Of a DNA stretch of 64,000 nt, positions 33,563-42,292 are shown piece by piece (the first letter of the stretch is position 1; every line of letters begins with the position of its first letter). Location of the stretch: contig JAFUDS010000011.1 in the NCBI GenBank assembly GCA_017464305.1, forward strand, positions 42,702 through 106,701, read 5' to 3'. This DNA comes from Clostridia bacterium. GTDB taxonomy: Bacteria > Bacillota > Clostridia > Christensenellales > Aristaeellaceae. Under the pieces are notes generated by a model. The model was given only the letters and a program-made list of their open reading frames with translations. It made no database searches and was not told the origin of the DNA. A program made the position numbers and the translations under genes.

Positions 33563-35221
33563 ATGCTGGATAGATTGCTTGCTTTGGCTGAAAAGGGATT
33601 GTTTTTCCTTTGCCTTTTCGCCCTCTGCGGCCTTCCCCTGCGGGCCCTGGCGGCCCGGGGTGGAAGGGGCTCCACCGCCCCTGCGCCTACCCTCTTCAGC
33701 TCCCTGCAGGAGGAGGGTGTCCCAGTCTCCGAGGTACCGGCGAGCGAGGCCCGGGTGTTCTATGAGATTTTCACCGGCAGCTTTTCCGACAGCGATGGAG
33801 ATGGCACGGGGGATTTACGTGGCGTTCTTGGTCGGCTGGATTATCTGAACGATGGAGACCCCCATTCTGAAACCAGCCTGGGCGTCCAGGGGCTGTGGCT
33901 GACCCCCATCTTCGCCTCCCCCTCCTATCATAAATATGACATCACGGATTATGATTCCATCGATCCCGCCTTTGGTACCCTGGAGGACCTGCAAGCCCTC
34001 ATCGATGCCTGCCATGCCCGGGATATGCTGCTGATTCTGGATCTGCCCCTGAACCATACCAGCGACCAACACCCCTGGTTTCAACAATTTCTTTCCGCTC
34101 GCCGGGAAGGAAGAACCGAGGATCCCTTCTACGATTTCTATGCCTGCGCCGGGGAGGAACGGGAAGCCAGCCGAACCTGGTACCCCTTGGCGGAAACGGA
34201 GGAGTACTACGAAGGAAATTTCTCCCCCAATATGCCGGAGCTGAATTTCGACAATCCTGCCGTGCGCCAGGCAGCGCTGGACATCGGAAAAAGATATCTC
34301 TCCATGGGGGTGGACGGTTTCCGTTTCGACGCCGCCAAGTATATTTATTATGGTGAAAACGCCCGCTCTGCTGATTTCTGGCAATGGTATGCCGATGAGT
34401 TGCGAGCCGTGAAGCCAGATGTATGGATGGTGGCCGAGGTATGGGACGCGGACACCATCACTGACCAGTATTATCCCGCCCTGGATTGCTTCAACTTTAC
34501 CCTCTCCGGGGCGGGGGGCTTCCTGGCGGACACCGCCGCCGGGGGCAATGTGAACCGCTATACCGTCTATGTGGAAAGCTATTTGAACACGATTCATTTC
34601 TCCCGCCCCGACAGCATGATCATTCCCTTCCTCTCCAACCACGACACAGACCGGGCGGCGGGCTTCCTGCCGGACAGCAATGGCCGGGCCCGGATGGCCG
34701 CGAACCTGTACCTGCTGGGGCCTGGCGCGCCGTTTATTTACTATGGGGAGGAGATCGGCCTGAAGGGCTCCCGAGGTGGCGCCAACACGGACGCCAACCG
34801 GCGCCTGGCCATGCGTTGGGGAGACGGGGACCCGGTGTCCGATCCCCCAGGGGCAAAGTATTCCAGCCAGACCAGTAACACCGTATCTGATCAGCTGGCG
34901 CAGCGAGACAGCCTGTTCCATTATTATCGTCAGGTCATCGCCCTGCGAAAGCAGCATCCCGAAATCGCCCGGGGGAGCTATCAGGCCCTGGCCTTCGAGG
35001 ATACGCCCCTGGGTGGGTTCCTCTCCACCTGGGAGGGGAGCACGGTAGCGGTGCTGCATAATTCCACCACCGCGCCCATCACCCTGGAGCTGCGGTTTGC
35101 CTCCATCCCCGTGGAGCTGCTGGACTTTCAAACCATCAGCGGCTACATTGGCCAGGGCGTCCCGAAGCTGGAAAATAATACCCTCACCATCCCCCCGCAA
35201 ACCTCCGTCATCCTGCGGTAG
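33563..35221 (+). CDS. secreted GH13 alpha-amylase/alpha-glucosidase
   Basis: About 552 residues from ATG 33563 behind AAGGGAGAAG. A signal or anchor segment (GLFFLCLFALCGLPLRALAA, residues 11-30) precedes the catalytic domain beginning ARVFYEIFTGSFSDSDGDGTGDLRG. Family GH13 residues are visible: DLPLNHTS (region II-like), nucleophile Asp near 256 in GVDGFRFDAAKY, acid Glu near 292 in MVAEVWDAD, third Asp near 361 in LSNHDTDR. Starch-like glucans would be cut outside the cell and taken in by the divergent malEFG system. A C-terminal beta domain ends SVILR. Confidence 0.92.
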   Translation: MLDRLLALAEKGLFFLCLFALCGLPLRALAARGGRGSTAPAPTLFSSLQEEGVPVSEVPASEARVFYEIFTGSFSDSDGDGTGDLRGVLGRLDYLNDGDPHSETSLGVQGLWLTPIFASPSYHKYDITDYDSIDPAFGTLEDLQALIDACHARDMLLILDLPLNHTSDQHPWFQQFLSARREGRTEDPFYDFYACAGEEREASRTWYPLAETEEYYEGNFSPNMPELNFDNPAVRQAALDIGKRYLSMGVDGFRFDAAKYIYYGENARSADFWQWYADELRAVKPDVWMVAEVWDADTITDQYYPALDCFNFTLSGAGGFLADTAAGGNVNRYTVYVESYLNTIHFSRPDSMIIPFLSNHDTDRAAGFLPDSNGRARMAANLYLLGPGAPFIYYGEEIGLKGSRGGANTDANRRLAMRWGDGDPVSDPPGAKYSSQTSNTVSDQLAQRDSLFHYYRQVIALRKQHPEIARGSYQALAFEDTPLGGFLSTWEGSTVAVLHNSTTAPITLELRFASIPVELLDFQTISGYIGQGVPKLENNTLTIPPQTSVILR

Positions 35222-35303
35222 AACTTATCTATATTGTGATACGGATGCTTCTGATGATTTACCTACCTCCGATCTAATGATTATGCATTTGTTTCTCCAC
35301 CTC

Positions 35304-35332
35304 TTGTCGGAAACAGGGTTCCGGTGTAAAAT
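35304..35332 (+). promoter_or_regulatory. promoter of the yitT-like gene
   Basis: TTGTCG at 35304-35309, 17-base spacer, TAAAAT at 35327-35332 preceded by TG (extended -10). About 65 bases before the start. Confidence 0.6.
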
Positions 35333-35397
35333 GGAGTCATTCCTAAGAGCGGGGAGCCGCCGACGGAATGGTTGCCTGATTAGATATAGATAGAAGG

Positions 35398-36294
35398 ATG
35401 ATGTCCAGCATGTTTTCTTTCCTGCGCTCTGCTTTTAACAAAACCGAAAATAAAACCCGGGAACGGATTTTTTCCTATGGGCAGATTGCTTTGGGGTCCC
35501 TGATCGGCGCGGCAGCCTATCCCCTGTTCATGACGCCGAACAATATTGCCCCCGGCGGCCTGACGGGCCTGGCCATGATTCTGAACTTCCTGTTCTCCCT
35601 GCCGGTGGGCTTTACTTCCCTGACACTGAATGTTCCTCTGTTCCTGATCGGATATCGAACCATGGGCCGGATCTTTGCCTTCCGCAGCCTGATCGCCACC
35701 GCCCTTTTCTCCCTGCTGATCGATCTGCTGCCCCTGCAGCCCATGACCATGGATCCCCTGCTGGCCACGCTGTACGGTGGCATCTTGCTGGGCATCGGCC
35801 TGGGACTGATCCTGCGGGGCGGCGCCACTACCGGGGGGACGGACATGGTGGCCCGCATGGTGCATCGCCGCATTCCCGCCATCACAGTGGGGGCTTTCCT
35901 GTTTGCCATAGATTTTATGGTGGTTGCCGCCGCGGGGCTCATCATTGGCACTTCCGAAGCCCTGTACGCCCTGATCAACATCTTCCTTTCGGCGAAGATG
36001 ATCGATGTGGTGATGGTGGGCTTCTCCGGAAACAAGGCCTGCCTGGTGATTTCTCCCGCATGGGAGCGGATTCAGGCCCGCATCATGACGGAAATGGAGC
36101 GGGGCGTTACCCAGCTGGAGGCGAAGGGCGGATACACGGGAGAGAGCAGGCCCACCCTGCTGTGCGTGGTCAGCCGGATGGAGGTCACCGCCGTCAAGCG
36201 CATCATTCGGGAGGAGGATGAGCAGGCTTTCGTCATCGTGGTGGAGGCCAACGAAGCCATCGGGGACGGTTTTTCCGGCATGAACCAGGAATAA
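35398..36294 (+). CDS. YitT family membrane protein
   Basis: A 298-residue protein with start ATG 35398 (or 35401) after AGAAGG. Five to six hydrophobic segments are visible, with YitT-type segments GSLIGAAAYPLFMTPNNIAPGG, GGILLGIGLGLILRGGATTGGTDM and the C-terminal soluble DUF2179 domain (GVTQLEAKGGYTGESRPTLLCVVSRMEVTAVKRIIREEDEQAFVIV). The role of YitT proteins is poorly known. It follows the amylase gene with a separate promoter. Confidence 0.9.
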   Translation: MMSSMFSFLRSAFNKTENKTRERIFSYGQIALGSLIGAAAYPLFMTPNNIAPGGLTGLAMILNFLFSLPVGFTSLTLNVPLFLIGYRTMGRIFAFRSLIATALFSLLIDLLPLQPMTMDPLLATLYGGILLGIGLGLILRGGATTGGTDMVARMVHRRIPAITVGAFLFAIDFMVVAAAGLIIGTSEALYALINIFLSAKMIDVVMVGFSGNKACLVISPAWERIQARIMTEMERGVTQLEAKGGYTGESRPTLLCVVSRMEVTAVKRIIREEDEQAFVIVVEANEAIGDGFSGMNQE

Positions 36295-36326
36295 GCCAAG
36301 GCTGGGCTTCGCTACCCGAAAAGCAA

Positions 36327-36419
36327 ATAACTATATTGTAGTATGGATAAATTCTCATGAATAACCATATTACAATATAGGTAAATTGACAAAATAACCA
36401 TATTCCAATATAATTAAAA
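36327..36419 (+). repeat. three AT-rich operator-like repeats overlapping a consensus promoter
   Basis: Three related units of about 27 bases (ATAACTATATTGTAGTATGG at 36327, ATAACCATATTACAATATAG at 36361, ATAACCATATTCCAATATAA at 36393), spaced 32-34 bases. The centre is a near-palindrome ATATTRYAATAT. A related half lies at 35231-35247. The third unit overlaps the promoter. The layout suggests an autoregulated gene. Confidence 0.7.
36386..36414 (+). promoter_or_regulatory. perfect consensus promoter of the DUF4143 ATPase gene
   Basis: TTGACA at 36386-36391, exactly 17 bases, TATAAT at 36409-36414. The spacer and -10 lie inside the third repeat unit. Confidence 0.85.
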
Positions 36420-36446
36420 ACAAAGCAAGGCGAGGAGGTGCTGTAT

Positions 36447-37904
36447 TTGGCGATTTTTTCAGATCAGGAAGTAATGACCATCCTGCGGGACCAAAATCCC
36501 TGGTGGATGACGGGAAAGGTGGACCCGCTGCTGGAGAAGAATTTTCACCGGGGTGAATATTACGAAACCGCCCGGGTGTTTCATCATGCTATTCGTCGAT
36601 TCCCGGTACTCAGCGGGCTGCGCAGAGTCGGAAAAAGCAGCATCATGTACCAGATGATTGGCGATCTGCTGCGGGAGGGCGTATCCCCTGTTCAAATTGT
36701 CTATATCAGCCTGGATACGGCGGTGCTGGCGGAGGCGGGCTTGCTGCGAGCGCTGCATCTGTATCGGGAAACGATTTACCAAGGTGCGGAGTTCTATCTC
36801 TTTGCGGATGAGGTACAGAAGGATTCAGACTGGGCTTCCGTGATGAAGCACATCTATGATACCTTTCCGGCTTGCAAGGCTGTGGCCACGGGCAGCGCTT
36901 CCAGCAAAATTGAGGATAAGTATCATGAAACGGCGGAGGGCCGTCTGCATTTGATCAAGGTGCCCACGCTATCCTTTTATGAGTATTGCACCCTGAAGGG
37001 GATCCCGACGATTCCGACGCCGATGGAGGATTTGTTCTCCCTTCACCGGCTGCCGGCTTCCGATCAAAGCGTCCTGATGCTTCAATTAGGGTCGCTGCAG
37101 CCGCAACTGCGGGCCTATCTTACCCTGGGTGGCTTTCCAGAATATGTCAAAGCGGACGCCCGAGATGAATCCTACATCCTTTCGTTGATTGCTGAAAATG
37201 TGATCAACAAGGCTATTTATACCGATCTTTCGGAGGAGAGCATCCAGCCAACGCAGCTGCGGCGGTTGTTTGTGTACCTGTGTAACATGACTTCCAATCA
37301 ACTAAACGTAGAGGAAATGTGCAATCAGTTGGGGGGCATGTCGCCTATCACGGCGGCGAAGTATCTGAATATCCTGGAATACGCAAATCTGATCTATCGC
37401 TCCTGGCCGGTCCTGCAGGATGGGAAGAAGGCGTTGAAGGCTCAGCCCAAGGTATACATTGCGGATAGCGGCATTCGGGAATCTATTGTGACGGGGCTGC
37501 ACGCGCCGGATGACGCGGTGCAGCTGGGCTATATGGTGGAATCAGCGGCTTATAAGCACACGGCAGATTACTGTCACGCAGCGGATCCCGCCTGGTGGGC
37601 GGGATATTTACGGCCCGCATTGGGGAAAAAGGCAACGGGTCAGGAGGTAGATATCGCCCTATGTACCCGACGGGGGATTGTGCAGTTAGTGGAATCCAAA
37701 TATCGAAACCAGTCCACCATCAAGGATCAAGACATGATCATATCCGAGGCGCTGGCGGATACCCCAGGGTATGTAATTACGAAAGATGTTCTGGATTTCG
37801 GCCTGACGCAGCGAAAGGATACCCAGCTGTATCGTATCCCCGCGCCGGCATACCTGTATTTGATGGGGAGGATGCAGCACAGGAAGCATCATCCGGAGGG
37901 ATAA
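36447..37904 (+). CDS. AAA ATPase with DUF4143
   Basis: About 485 residues. The start TTG 36447 lies 8 bases after GAGGAGG (36432-36438); the GTG at 36438 is part of the ribosome binding site. Walker A LSGLRRVGKSSIMYQ (near 55-70), Walker B-like LFADEVQKD and CKAVATGSASS (sensor-1 region) identify an archaeal-type AAA_14 ATPase; the C-terminal DUF4143 region ends with ALGKKATGQEVDIAL and LVESKY, a nuclease-like E-x-K pattern. Such proteins are common, mobile and poorly understood. It overlaps the following Rpn fragment (TAATG) and is AT-richer than the flanks. Confidence 0.85.
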   Translation: MAIFSDQEVMTILRDQNPWWMTGKVDPLLEKNFHRGEYYETARVFHHAIRRFPVLSGLRRVGKSSIMYQMIGDLLREGVSPVQIVYISLDTAVLAEAGLLRALHLYRETIYQGAEFYLFADEVQKDSDWASVMKHIYDTFPACKAVATGSASSKIEDKYHETAEGRLHLIKVPTLSFYEYCTLKGIPTIPTPMEDLFSLHRLPASDQSVLMLQLGSLQPQLRAYLTLGGFPEYVKADARDESYILSLIAENVINKAIYTDLSEESIQPTQLRRLFVYLCNMTSNQLNVEEMCNQLGGMSPITAAKYLNILEYANLIYRSWPVLQDGKKALKAQPKVYIADSGIRESIVTGLHAPDDAVQLGYMVESAAYKHTADYCHAADPAWWAGYLRPALGKKATGQEVDIALCTRRGIVQLVESKYRNQSTIKDQDMIISEALADTPGYVITKDVLDFGLTQRKDTQLYRIPAPAYLYLMGRMQHRKHHPEG

Positions 37905-38254
37905 TGAAAGCCAATACTGCACTGGAGTATGGTGTTTTGCTACAAATGGTCAAAAAAGTCGGTGTCAACCTAATGGAAAACTATCAGCATGTGAGGGAAG
38001 GAGTGGAGACTGTCATGGGCGGTAAAATTATTCAGCTGGACATAGTAGAAGCCTTTAATGAAGGTAAGACGGAAGGGACGGATTGGAAAGAGAAGGAAGA
38101 TATCAGAATTGCCTATAACTATTTTATGAAAACAAACAGCAAAGAAAAAAGCCTTCAGTCCGTGGCGGAGATGTATGGAAAGCCGGTAGGTGAGATCATA
38201 GAGCTGTGTGAGCCTTTAAGGCCGGAAAAGATTTATTCTCCCCATGAAAGCTAA
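37904..38254 (+). pseudogene. C-terminal fragment of an Rpn-family nuclease
   Basis: 116 residues (TALEYGVLLQMVKKVGVNLMENYQHVREGVETVMGG ... SVAEMYGKPVGEIIELCEP, written in parts) match the last 112 residues of the complete Rpn-like protein at 48772-49758. The PD-(D/E)XK nuclease domain is missing. Only the helical tail and the HTH-like end remain. Its ATG overlaps the ATPase stop, so it can be translated by coupling. It may be a decayed piece or a retained regulatory partner. Confidence 0.75.
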
Positions 38255-38278
38255 AAAAGGAAAGAGGAAAGGGAAACA

Positions 38279-38419
38279 ATTGTACGCCAGCCGATCAAGG
38301 CCTTCCTCCTGCCCCAGGGCCAGGCCAATGCCTCGGACCAGGGGGGATGGGACCTGATTGTCCGCAGCCTGGGGGCGAAAAAATGCCGGGTTTCCTGGAC
38401 CATGAAGGGAAAGCGATAA
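38279..38419 (+). pseudogene. possible 3' remnant of a host gene
   Basis: GC-rich open frame after the AT-rich Rpn fragment, reading 'IKAFLLPQGQANASD' and 'LIVRSLGAKKCRVSWTMKGKR' up to TAA 38417-38419. No standard start. It ends inside a strong terminator stem. It may be the 3' end of a gene cut by the ATPase/Rpn insertion; I do not recognise it. Confidence 0.35.
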
Positions 38420-38443
38420 AGCGCTTTCCCTTCGTTTTTATTT
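38404..38443 (+). terminator. strong rho-independent terminator
   Basis: Twelve-base perfect stem GAAGGGAAAGCG / CGCTTTCCCTTC with a short loop (38416-38421), then G and a T-rich run (38435-38443). Confidence 0.9.
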
Positions 38444-38486
38444 TGCATGCAGTGGCGTCTCCGCCGAGCGAGCAGCGTTCATTCGT

Positions 38487-39608
38487 TTATTTTGCCCCCA
38501 GCCGCGCCTCCGCCAGGCGGGCAAAGAACCGGGCCGCCGGGGCGATGGCCGCCGGATCCACGGTGAAGCGGGGATGATGGTTGGCGTAATCCCCGCCGGT
38601 GCCCACCCGGATAAAGACCCCCGGGGCGTGCTGCAGATATTCGCTGAAATCCTCGCCGCCCATGGTGTCCTCCTGGCGGCCAATCTGGAAGCCCATCTCC
38701 TGGGCAATCTCCTTCGCAAAGCCGCACAGGGCGGCGTCATTGATCACCGCCGGGGAGCCTTCCTTCCATGTAAATTCCGCCGTGCAGCCATAGCTTTCCG
38801 CCGTGGAAAGGGCCACCCTTTCCAGCGCAGAGCGGATGTAAACCCGATCCTCTGGCCGCAGGGTCCGCACCGTTCCCTCCAGCAGGGCGGATTCCGGAAT
38901 CACGTTCCAGGTGGTTCCTGCCTCCAGATGCGTAATGGACACCACCGCCGGGGCGAAGGGATCCATCCCCCGGCTGATGATATGCTGGGCCGCCAGGGTC
39001 AGAGACGCCGCCGCAGGAATGGGATCCAGTCCCTTATGGGGCTGGGCCGCGTGGGAGCCCTTACCGCGAATCACGATCTGGAAGCCGTCCGGCGCGGCCA
39101 TGACGGGGCCCTCCTTGATGCCCAGGGCCCCTGGGGCGAACCAGGGATAGCTGTGGATGCCGTAGAATTCCTCCACATCCTGCAAAAGCCCCGTGGCCAG
39201 CACCCGCTTCGCGCCGTTATCCACTTCCTCCGCAGGCTGGAAGATGATCTTCACCCGGCCGGGCAGCTCCTTTTCCCGCTCCTTCAGCAGCAGCGCAGCC
39301 CCCAGCATGACGGTGGTATGCATATCATGCCCGCAGGCATGCATCTTTCCCGGATATTCGGAGGCATAGGGCAGCCCGCTCTCCTCCTGCACCGGCAGGG
39401 CGTCCATGTCGCATCGGAGGGCGATGACCCGCCCGCCCGCGGGCCCGATGGCCGCAATGGCCCCGGTCTCCAGGCCGGAATCAAGCACCTCTATCCCGTT
39501 CTCCCGCAAAACCTGGAGCACCCGCTCCGTGGTCCGGGTCTCCTGGAACCCCAGCTCCGGATGAGCGTGGATATCCTGAAAAAAAACGATCAACTCTTGC
39601 TCGTTCAT
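38487..39608 (-). CDS. M20 family amidohydrolase/peptidase
   Basis: About 373 residues from ATG 39608 behind AAAGGAGGTG. It contains HAHPELGFQETRTT, the metal-binding MHACGHDMHTTVMLGAA, PAEEVDNGAKRVL (catalytic Glu-Glu), YGIHSYPW, the dimerisation domain (GKGSHAAQPHKGLDPI), and NHHPRFTVDP at the end. These are typical of hippurate/IAA-amino-acid hydrolases and N-acyl-amino-acid deacylases. It stands alone. The longer reading to 40082 is spurious. Confidence 0.92.
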   Translation of the reverse strand: MNEQELIVFFQDIHAHPELGFQETRTTERVLQVLRENGIEVLDSGLETGAIAAIGPAGGRVIALRCDMDALPVQEESGLPYASEYPGKMHACGHDMHTTVMLGAALLLKEREKELPGRVKIIFQPAEEVDNGAKRVLATGLLQDVEEFYGIHSYPWFAPGALGIKEGPVMAAPDGFQIVIRGKGSHAAQPHKGLDPIPAAASLTLAAQHIISRGMDPFAPAVVSITHLEAGTTWNVIPESALLEGTVRTLRPEDRVYIRSALERVALSTAESYGCTAEFTWKEGSPAVINDAALCGFAKEIAQEMGFQIGRQEDTMGGEDFSEYLQHAPGVFIRVGTGGDYANHHPRFTVDPAAIAPAARFFARLAEARLGAK

Positions 39609-39882
39609 CAAAAGGCACCTCCTTTTTTTCTGCTGGTGGCATTGTACCCCCGGGGCCCGCAAAACGCAAGAGGGGGATTTTCGCTGTCTCTCCCCTGGGA
39701 TGGCCATGTCGCGGCATTCTGCCCCCGGTTGAAAGAATCCCGATTCTGCGATACAATGCCGGCAGGGATTTTTTGATCGGAGAACTGGAAGGAAAGCGCG
39801 CCCCAGCGGGGGCGCGACAAAATACATTAGAAAAAAAGCAGCTTCCGCTGCCTTGGATCGATATCGAGGAGGAAAAACACAA

Positions 39883-41289
39883 ATGACGCAGAAGCCCTGG
39901 GCATTCCTGACCGGCACGGGCGGCACCCTTCCCCAGGGGGCCGAGCCGCCGGCGGAGATGGCGCAGCGGGCTTCCTTCGCCCGGGCGGGGGAAGGAGCCT
40001 TTGGCGGGAAGGGATCCTTCTCCTTTGCCACCCTGGCGGCCTGCCTCTGGATGGGGGCCTTTCCCCTGCTGCATCTGGGCACCTATACCTCCCTGACCCG
40101 GGATAAGTGGATATTCTTCTTCCTGCTGCTGTTTTTGACCGTTCTCTGCCTGCTGGGGGATGGGGTGCGCCATCGGTTGCATTCCCCGGCAAAGGCGCCC
40201 CTGCTGATGGCGGGCGGACTGGGTCTATGGATGCTGGTCAGCTGCCTGGCCAGCGATCTGGGGCCGGACAGCTGGTGGATCGGCGCCTCCGCCCGGCGGG
40301 AGGGGCTCCTGACCCAGGGGGCTTATCTGACGCTGTTCTTCTGCTTCGCCTGCGCCTCCGTGGACCCGCAGCCCCTGCTGTGGAGCGCCGCGGCGGGGGT
40401 AGTTGGCTTCGCCACTGTCGTATTTTTGCAGCGGAGCGGCGGCAACCCCTTCGGGCTATATCCTACAGGCACCAGCTTTGCCACCCATCCGGAATTTCAG
40501 GGCCCTACCGGCAACACGGATATGGGCGCGGGTTATCTATGCCTCCTGAGCGGGCTGTTTCTCTCCGCCCTGGGGCGCATGGCCCGGGCCTGTCGTCGTC
40601 GGCCCTTTCTGCGGGCTCGACTGCCCTGGGGGCTGGCCCTTTGCTGCCTGGGCGGGCTGGCGCTCAGCGTTTATCTTCTGCTCACCATGGAGGTGCAGTT
40701 TGCCCTCATCGCCCTGGGGGCCGCGGGGCTCCTGGCCCTGCTGGGGCTGCTGCCCCGGCGGGTGCGGGTGCTGGTGGTGGTCCTGCTGGTGGTCGCCGGG
40801 CTGCTGCTGGTTTGGTATTGGCCTGGGAATACCGGCCCCCTGTGGGAGCTGCGGGAGATCCTCCAGGGTCGGCCTCAGCTCTCCTTTGGGCATAATCGTC
40901 TGGCAGTTTGGCAGTACAGCCTGGGGTTAGCGAAGGAGCGGCTGTGGCTCGGGGGTGGATCGGATACCTTCGAGCCCCGGTTCAATGCCTGGCTCCAGGA
41001 GCATCAGTTCAAGATTCCTACGGAGCAGCAGGGCATCCCTCTGCCGGATTATTTCGACAATCCTCATAATGAATATCTGGCCCATCTGGTGAACCACGGG
41101 CTCCCCGCCGCCCTGCTGTTCCTGGGCCTGGTGCTATACGCTTTGTTCTCTCCCCGGGGCCGGCACTCCCCCTATCGCATCGCCGTCGTTGCCTATGCCG
41201 TCCAGGCCTTCTTCTCCTTCTCCGTGTGCATCCTGGCCCCCCTGTTCTGGGTGACCCTGGGGCTCTGCTGCAGCGAAGCGAAAAAGTAA
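39883..41289 (+). CDS. O-antigen ligase-like polytopic membrane protein
   Basis: About 468 residues from ATG 39883 behind GAGGAGG. About ten hydrophobic segments, among them WIFFFLLLFLTVLCLLG, LTLFFCFACAS and VLVVVLLVVAGLLLVWYW, and the Wzy/WaaL-type extracytoplasmic loop with GGSDTFEPRFNAWL and DNPHNEYLAHLVNHGLPA, the last being the characteristic 'aHN.yl......G' motif. It could polymerise or transfer a surface glycan. It is 13 kb from the glycosyltransferase cluster. Confidence 0.85.
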   Translation: MTQKPWAFLTGTGGTLPQGAEPPAEMAQRASFARAGEGAFGGKGSFSFATLAACLWMGAFPLLHLGTYTSLTRDKWIFFFLLLFLTVLCLLGDGVRHRLHSPAKAPLLMAGGLGLWMLVSCLASDLGPDSWWIGASARREGLLTQGAYLTLFFCFACASVDPQPLLWSAAAGVVGFATVVFLQRSGGNPFGLYPTGTSFATHPEFQGPTGNTDMGAGYLCLLSGLFLSALGRMARACRRRPFLRARLPWGLALCCLGGLALSVYLLLTMEVQFALIALGAAGLLALLGLLPRRVRVLVVVLLVVAGLLLVWYWPGNTGPLWELREILQGRPQLSFGHNRLAVWQYSLGLAKERLWLGGGSDTFEPRFNAWLQEHQFKIPTEQQGIPLPDYFDNPHNEYLAHLVNHGLPAALLFLGLVLYALFSPRGRHSPYRIAVVAYAVQAFFSFSVCILAPLFWVTLGLCCSEAKK

Positions 41290-41490
41290 AAATGCGATCC
41301 CCGAAGCTGATCATTGCCCCCCTCCCCGAAGGGGAGCGGAAGCGCGCAAAAACAGGCTTCCCTTCGAGGCGTCCGTGAAGCAAAAAATGCCCTGCCGGAG
41401 GGGAGACAGAAGCGCGCAAAAACGCCCTCCCCGAAGGGGAGGGCATAAATACATTGGCAAGGGTCTCCCCAGTGAGGGAGACGCCTTTTC
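41290..41490. repeat. convergent region with hairpin repeats
   Basis: Contains CTCCCCGAAGGGGAG twice (41332 and 41427), the phrase AAGCGCGCAAAAAC twice (41341 and 41410), and a stem GTCTCCCC / GAGGGAGAC (41463-41482). The hairpins sit between two converging genes and probably serve as terminators, built from repeat DNA. Confidence 0.65.
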
Positions 41491-42222
41491 TCACTGTACG
41501 GTGAAGGTGCAATCCGACAGCACGCCTTCGCTGATGACGCCCCGCAGGGTCGCTTCCTTCCCCACCGCCGGGGCGGTCTCGCTGCTGCTGTAAGGCACGG
41601 ACCAGGAGTTGTCATAGTAGGGATCCTCAATTTCCCCCGTGGCGGTGATCCGGCCTACCGCGGAGAAGGTCTTGCCCTCGAACCGCTCCGGGCTGCGCAG
41701 CACGTTGGCCAGCTGCACCCGCTCCAGGGTGTCGCTCATCAGGCTCATATCCACCTCCGCCGAGGGGCCGGTGTATTCCGTAATGACATCGATCTTCGCG
41801 CCGCTGATCCAGTATCCATCCAGGGCGTTGGTGGAATCCCGGAAGGTACCCTTGGCTTCGATCAGGGAGCCGTTGGTCGGCAGGTTCTCTGTGTCCGTGG
41901 GCACCAGCTCCCACTGCCAGTCGCAGCACTTGGTGTTGTCGTTGTATCCCCAGACATAGTACCGGGTCTTGCCGTTGTATACATCCACCAGGGTGGAGAA
42001 AATCCCCTTCTTGGTCACGGATTTGCCTACATAGGCGGCGCCGGCGTCGTTGTAGAAAATGTTCTGGCTCAGCACGTATTCCTTCTGGTCCAGCACGATG
42101 GGCATGACGTTGGAGGTCTTCGCCGCGGAGTCAGAGGAGGAGCAGGAGCTCAGGGCGAACAGCGCCCCCACCAGCAGGGCCATCAGTAGCCCCATCTTGC
42201 AGAATCGATTGATCTTTTTCAT
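41491..42222 (-). CDS. lipoprotein associated with zinc-type ABC transporter
   Basis: A 243-residue lipoprotein: MKKINRFCKMGLLMALLVGALFALSSC with a lipobox LSSC (Cys 27). The rest has two similar strand-rich parts (YVLSQNIFYNDAGAAYVGKSVTKKG and VQLANVLRSPERFEGKTFSAVGRI) that look like OB-fold-type repeats. It is the last gene of an operon with a metal permease and ATPase. It is not a ZnuA/cluster-A1 binding protein (no His-rich loop), so its role is unknown. Confidence 0.75.
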   Translation of the reverse strand: MKKINRFCKMGLLMALLVGALFALSSCSSSDSAAKTSNVMPIVLDQKEYVLSQNIFYNDAGAAYVGKSVTKKGIFSTLVDVYNGKTRYYVWGYNDNTKCCDWQWELVPTDTENLPTNGSLIEAKGTFRDSTNALDGYWISGAKIDVITEYTGPSAEVDMSLMSDTLERVQLANVLRSPERFEGKTFSAVGRITATGEIEDPYYDNSWSVPYSSSETAPAVGKEATLRGVISEGVLSDCTFTVQ

Positions 42223-42292
42223 GTTTCTTTGTTCCTTTCTGGTTTCTGTTTAGTCATGCGAGAATTCCCGCGCGCATATGCCTAATACTTGT

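Noticed and set aside
36327-36419. AT-rich repeats as replication iterons
   Set aside because: Only three units, and they overlap a consensus promoter; an operator explanation is simpler and no replication initiator is adjacent.
41397-41425. Repeated AAGCGCGCAAAAAC phrases as a possible CRISPR
   Set aside because: Only two copies with no regular spacers; they belong to hairpin repeats in a convergent intergenic region.
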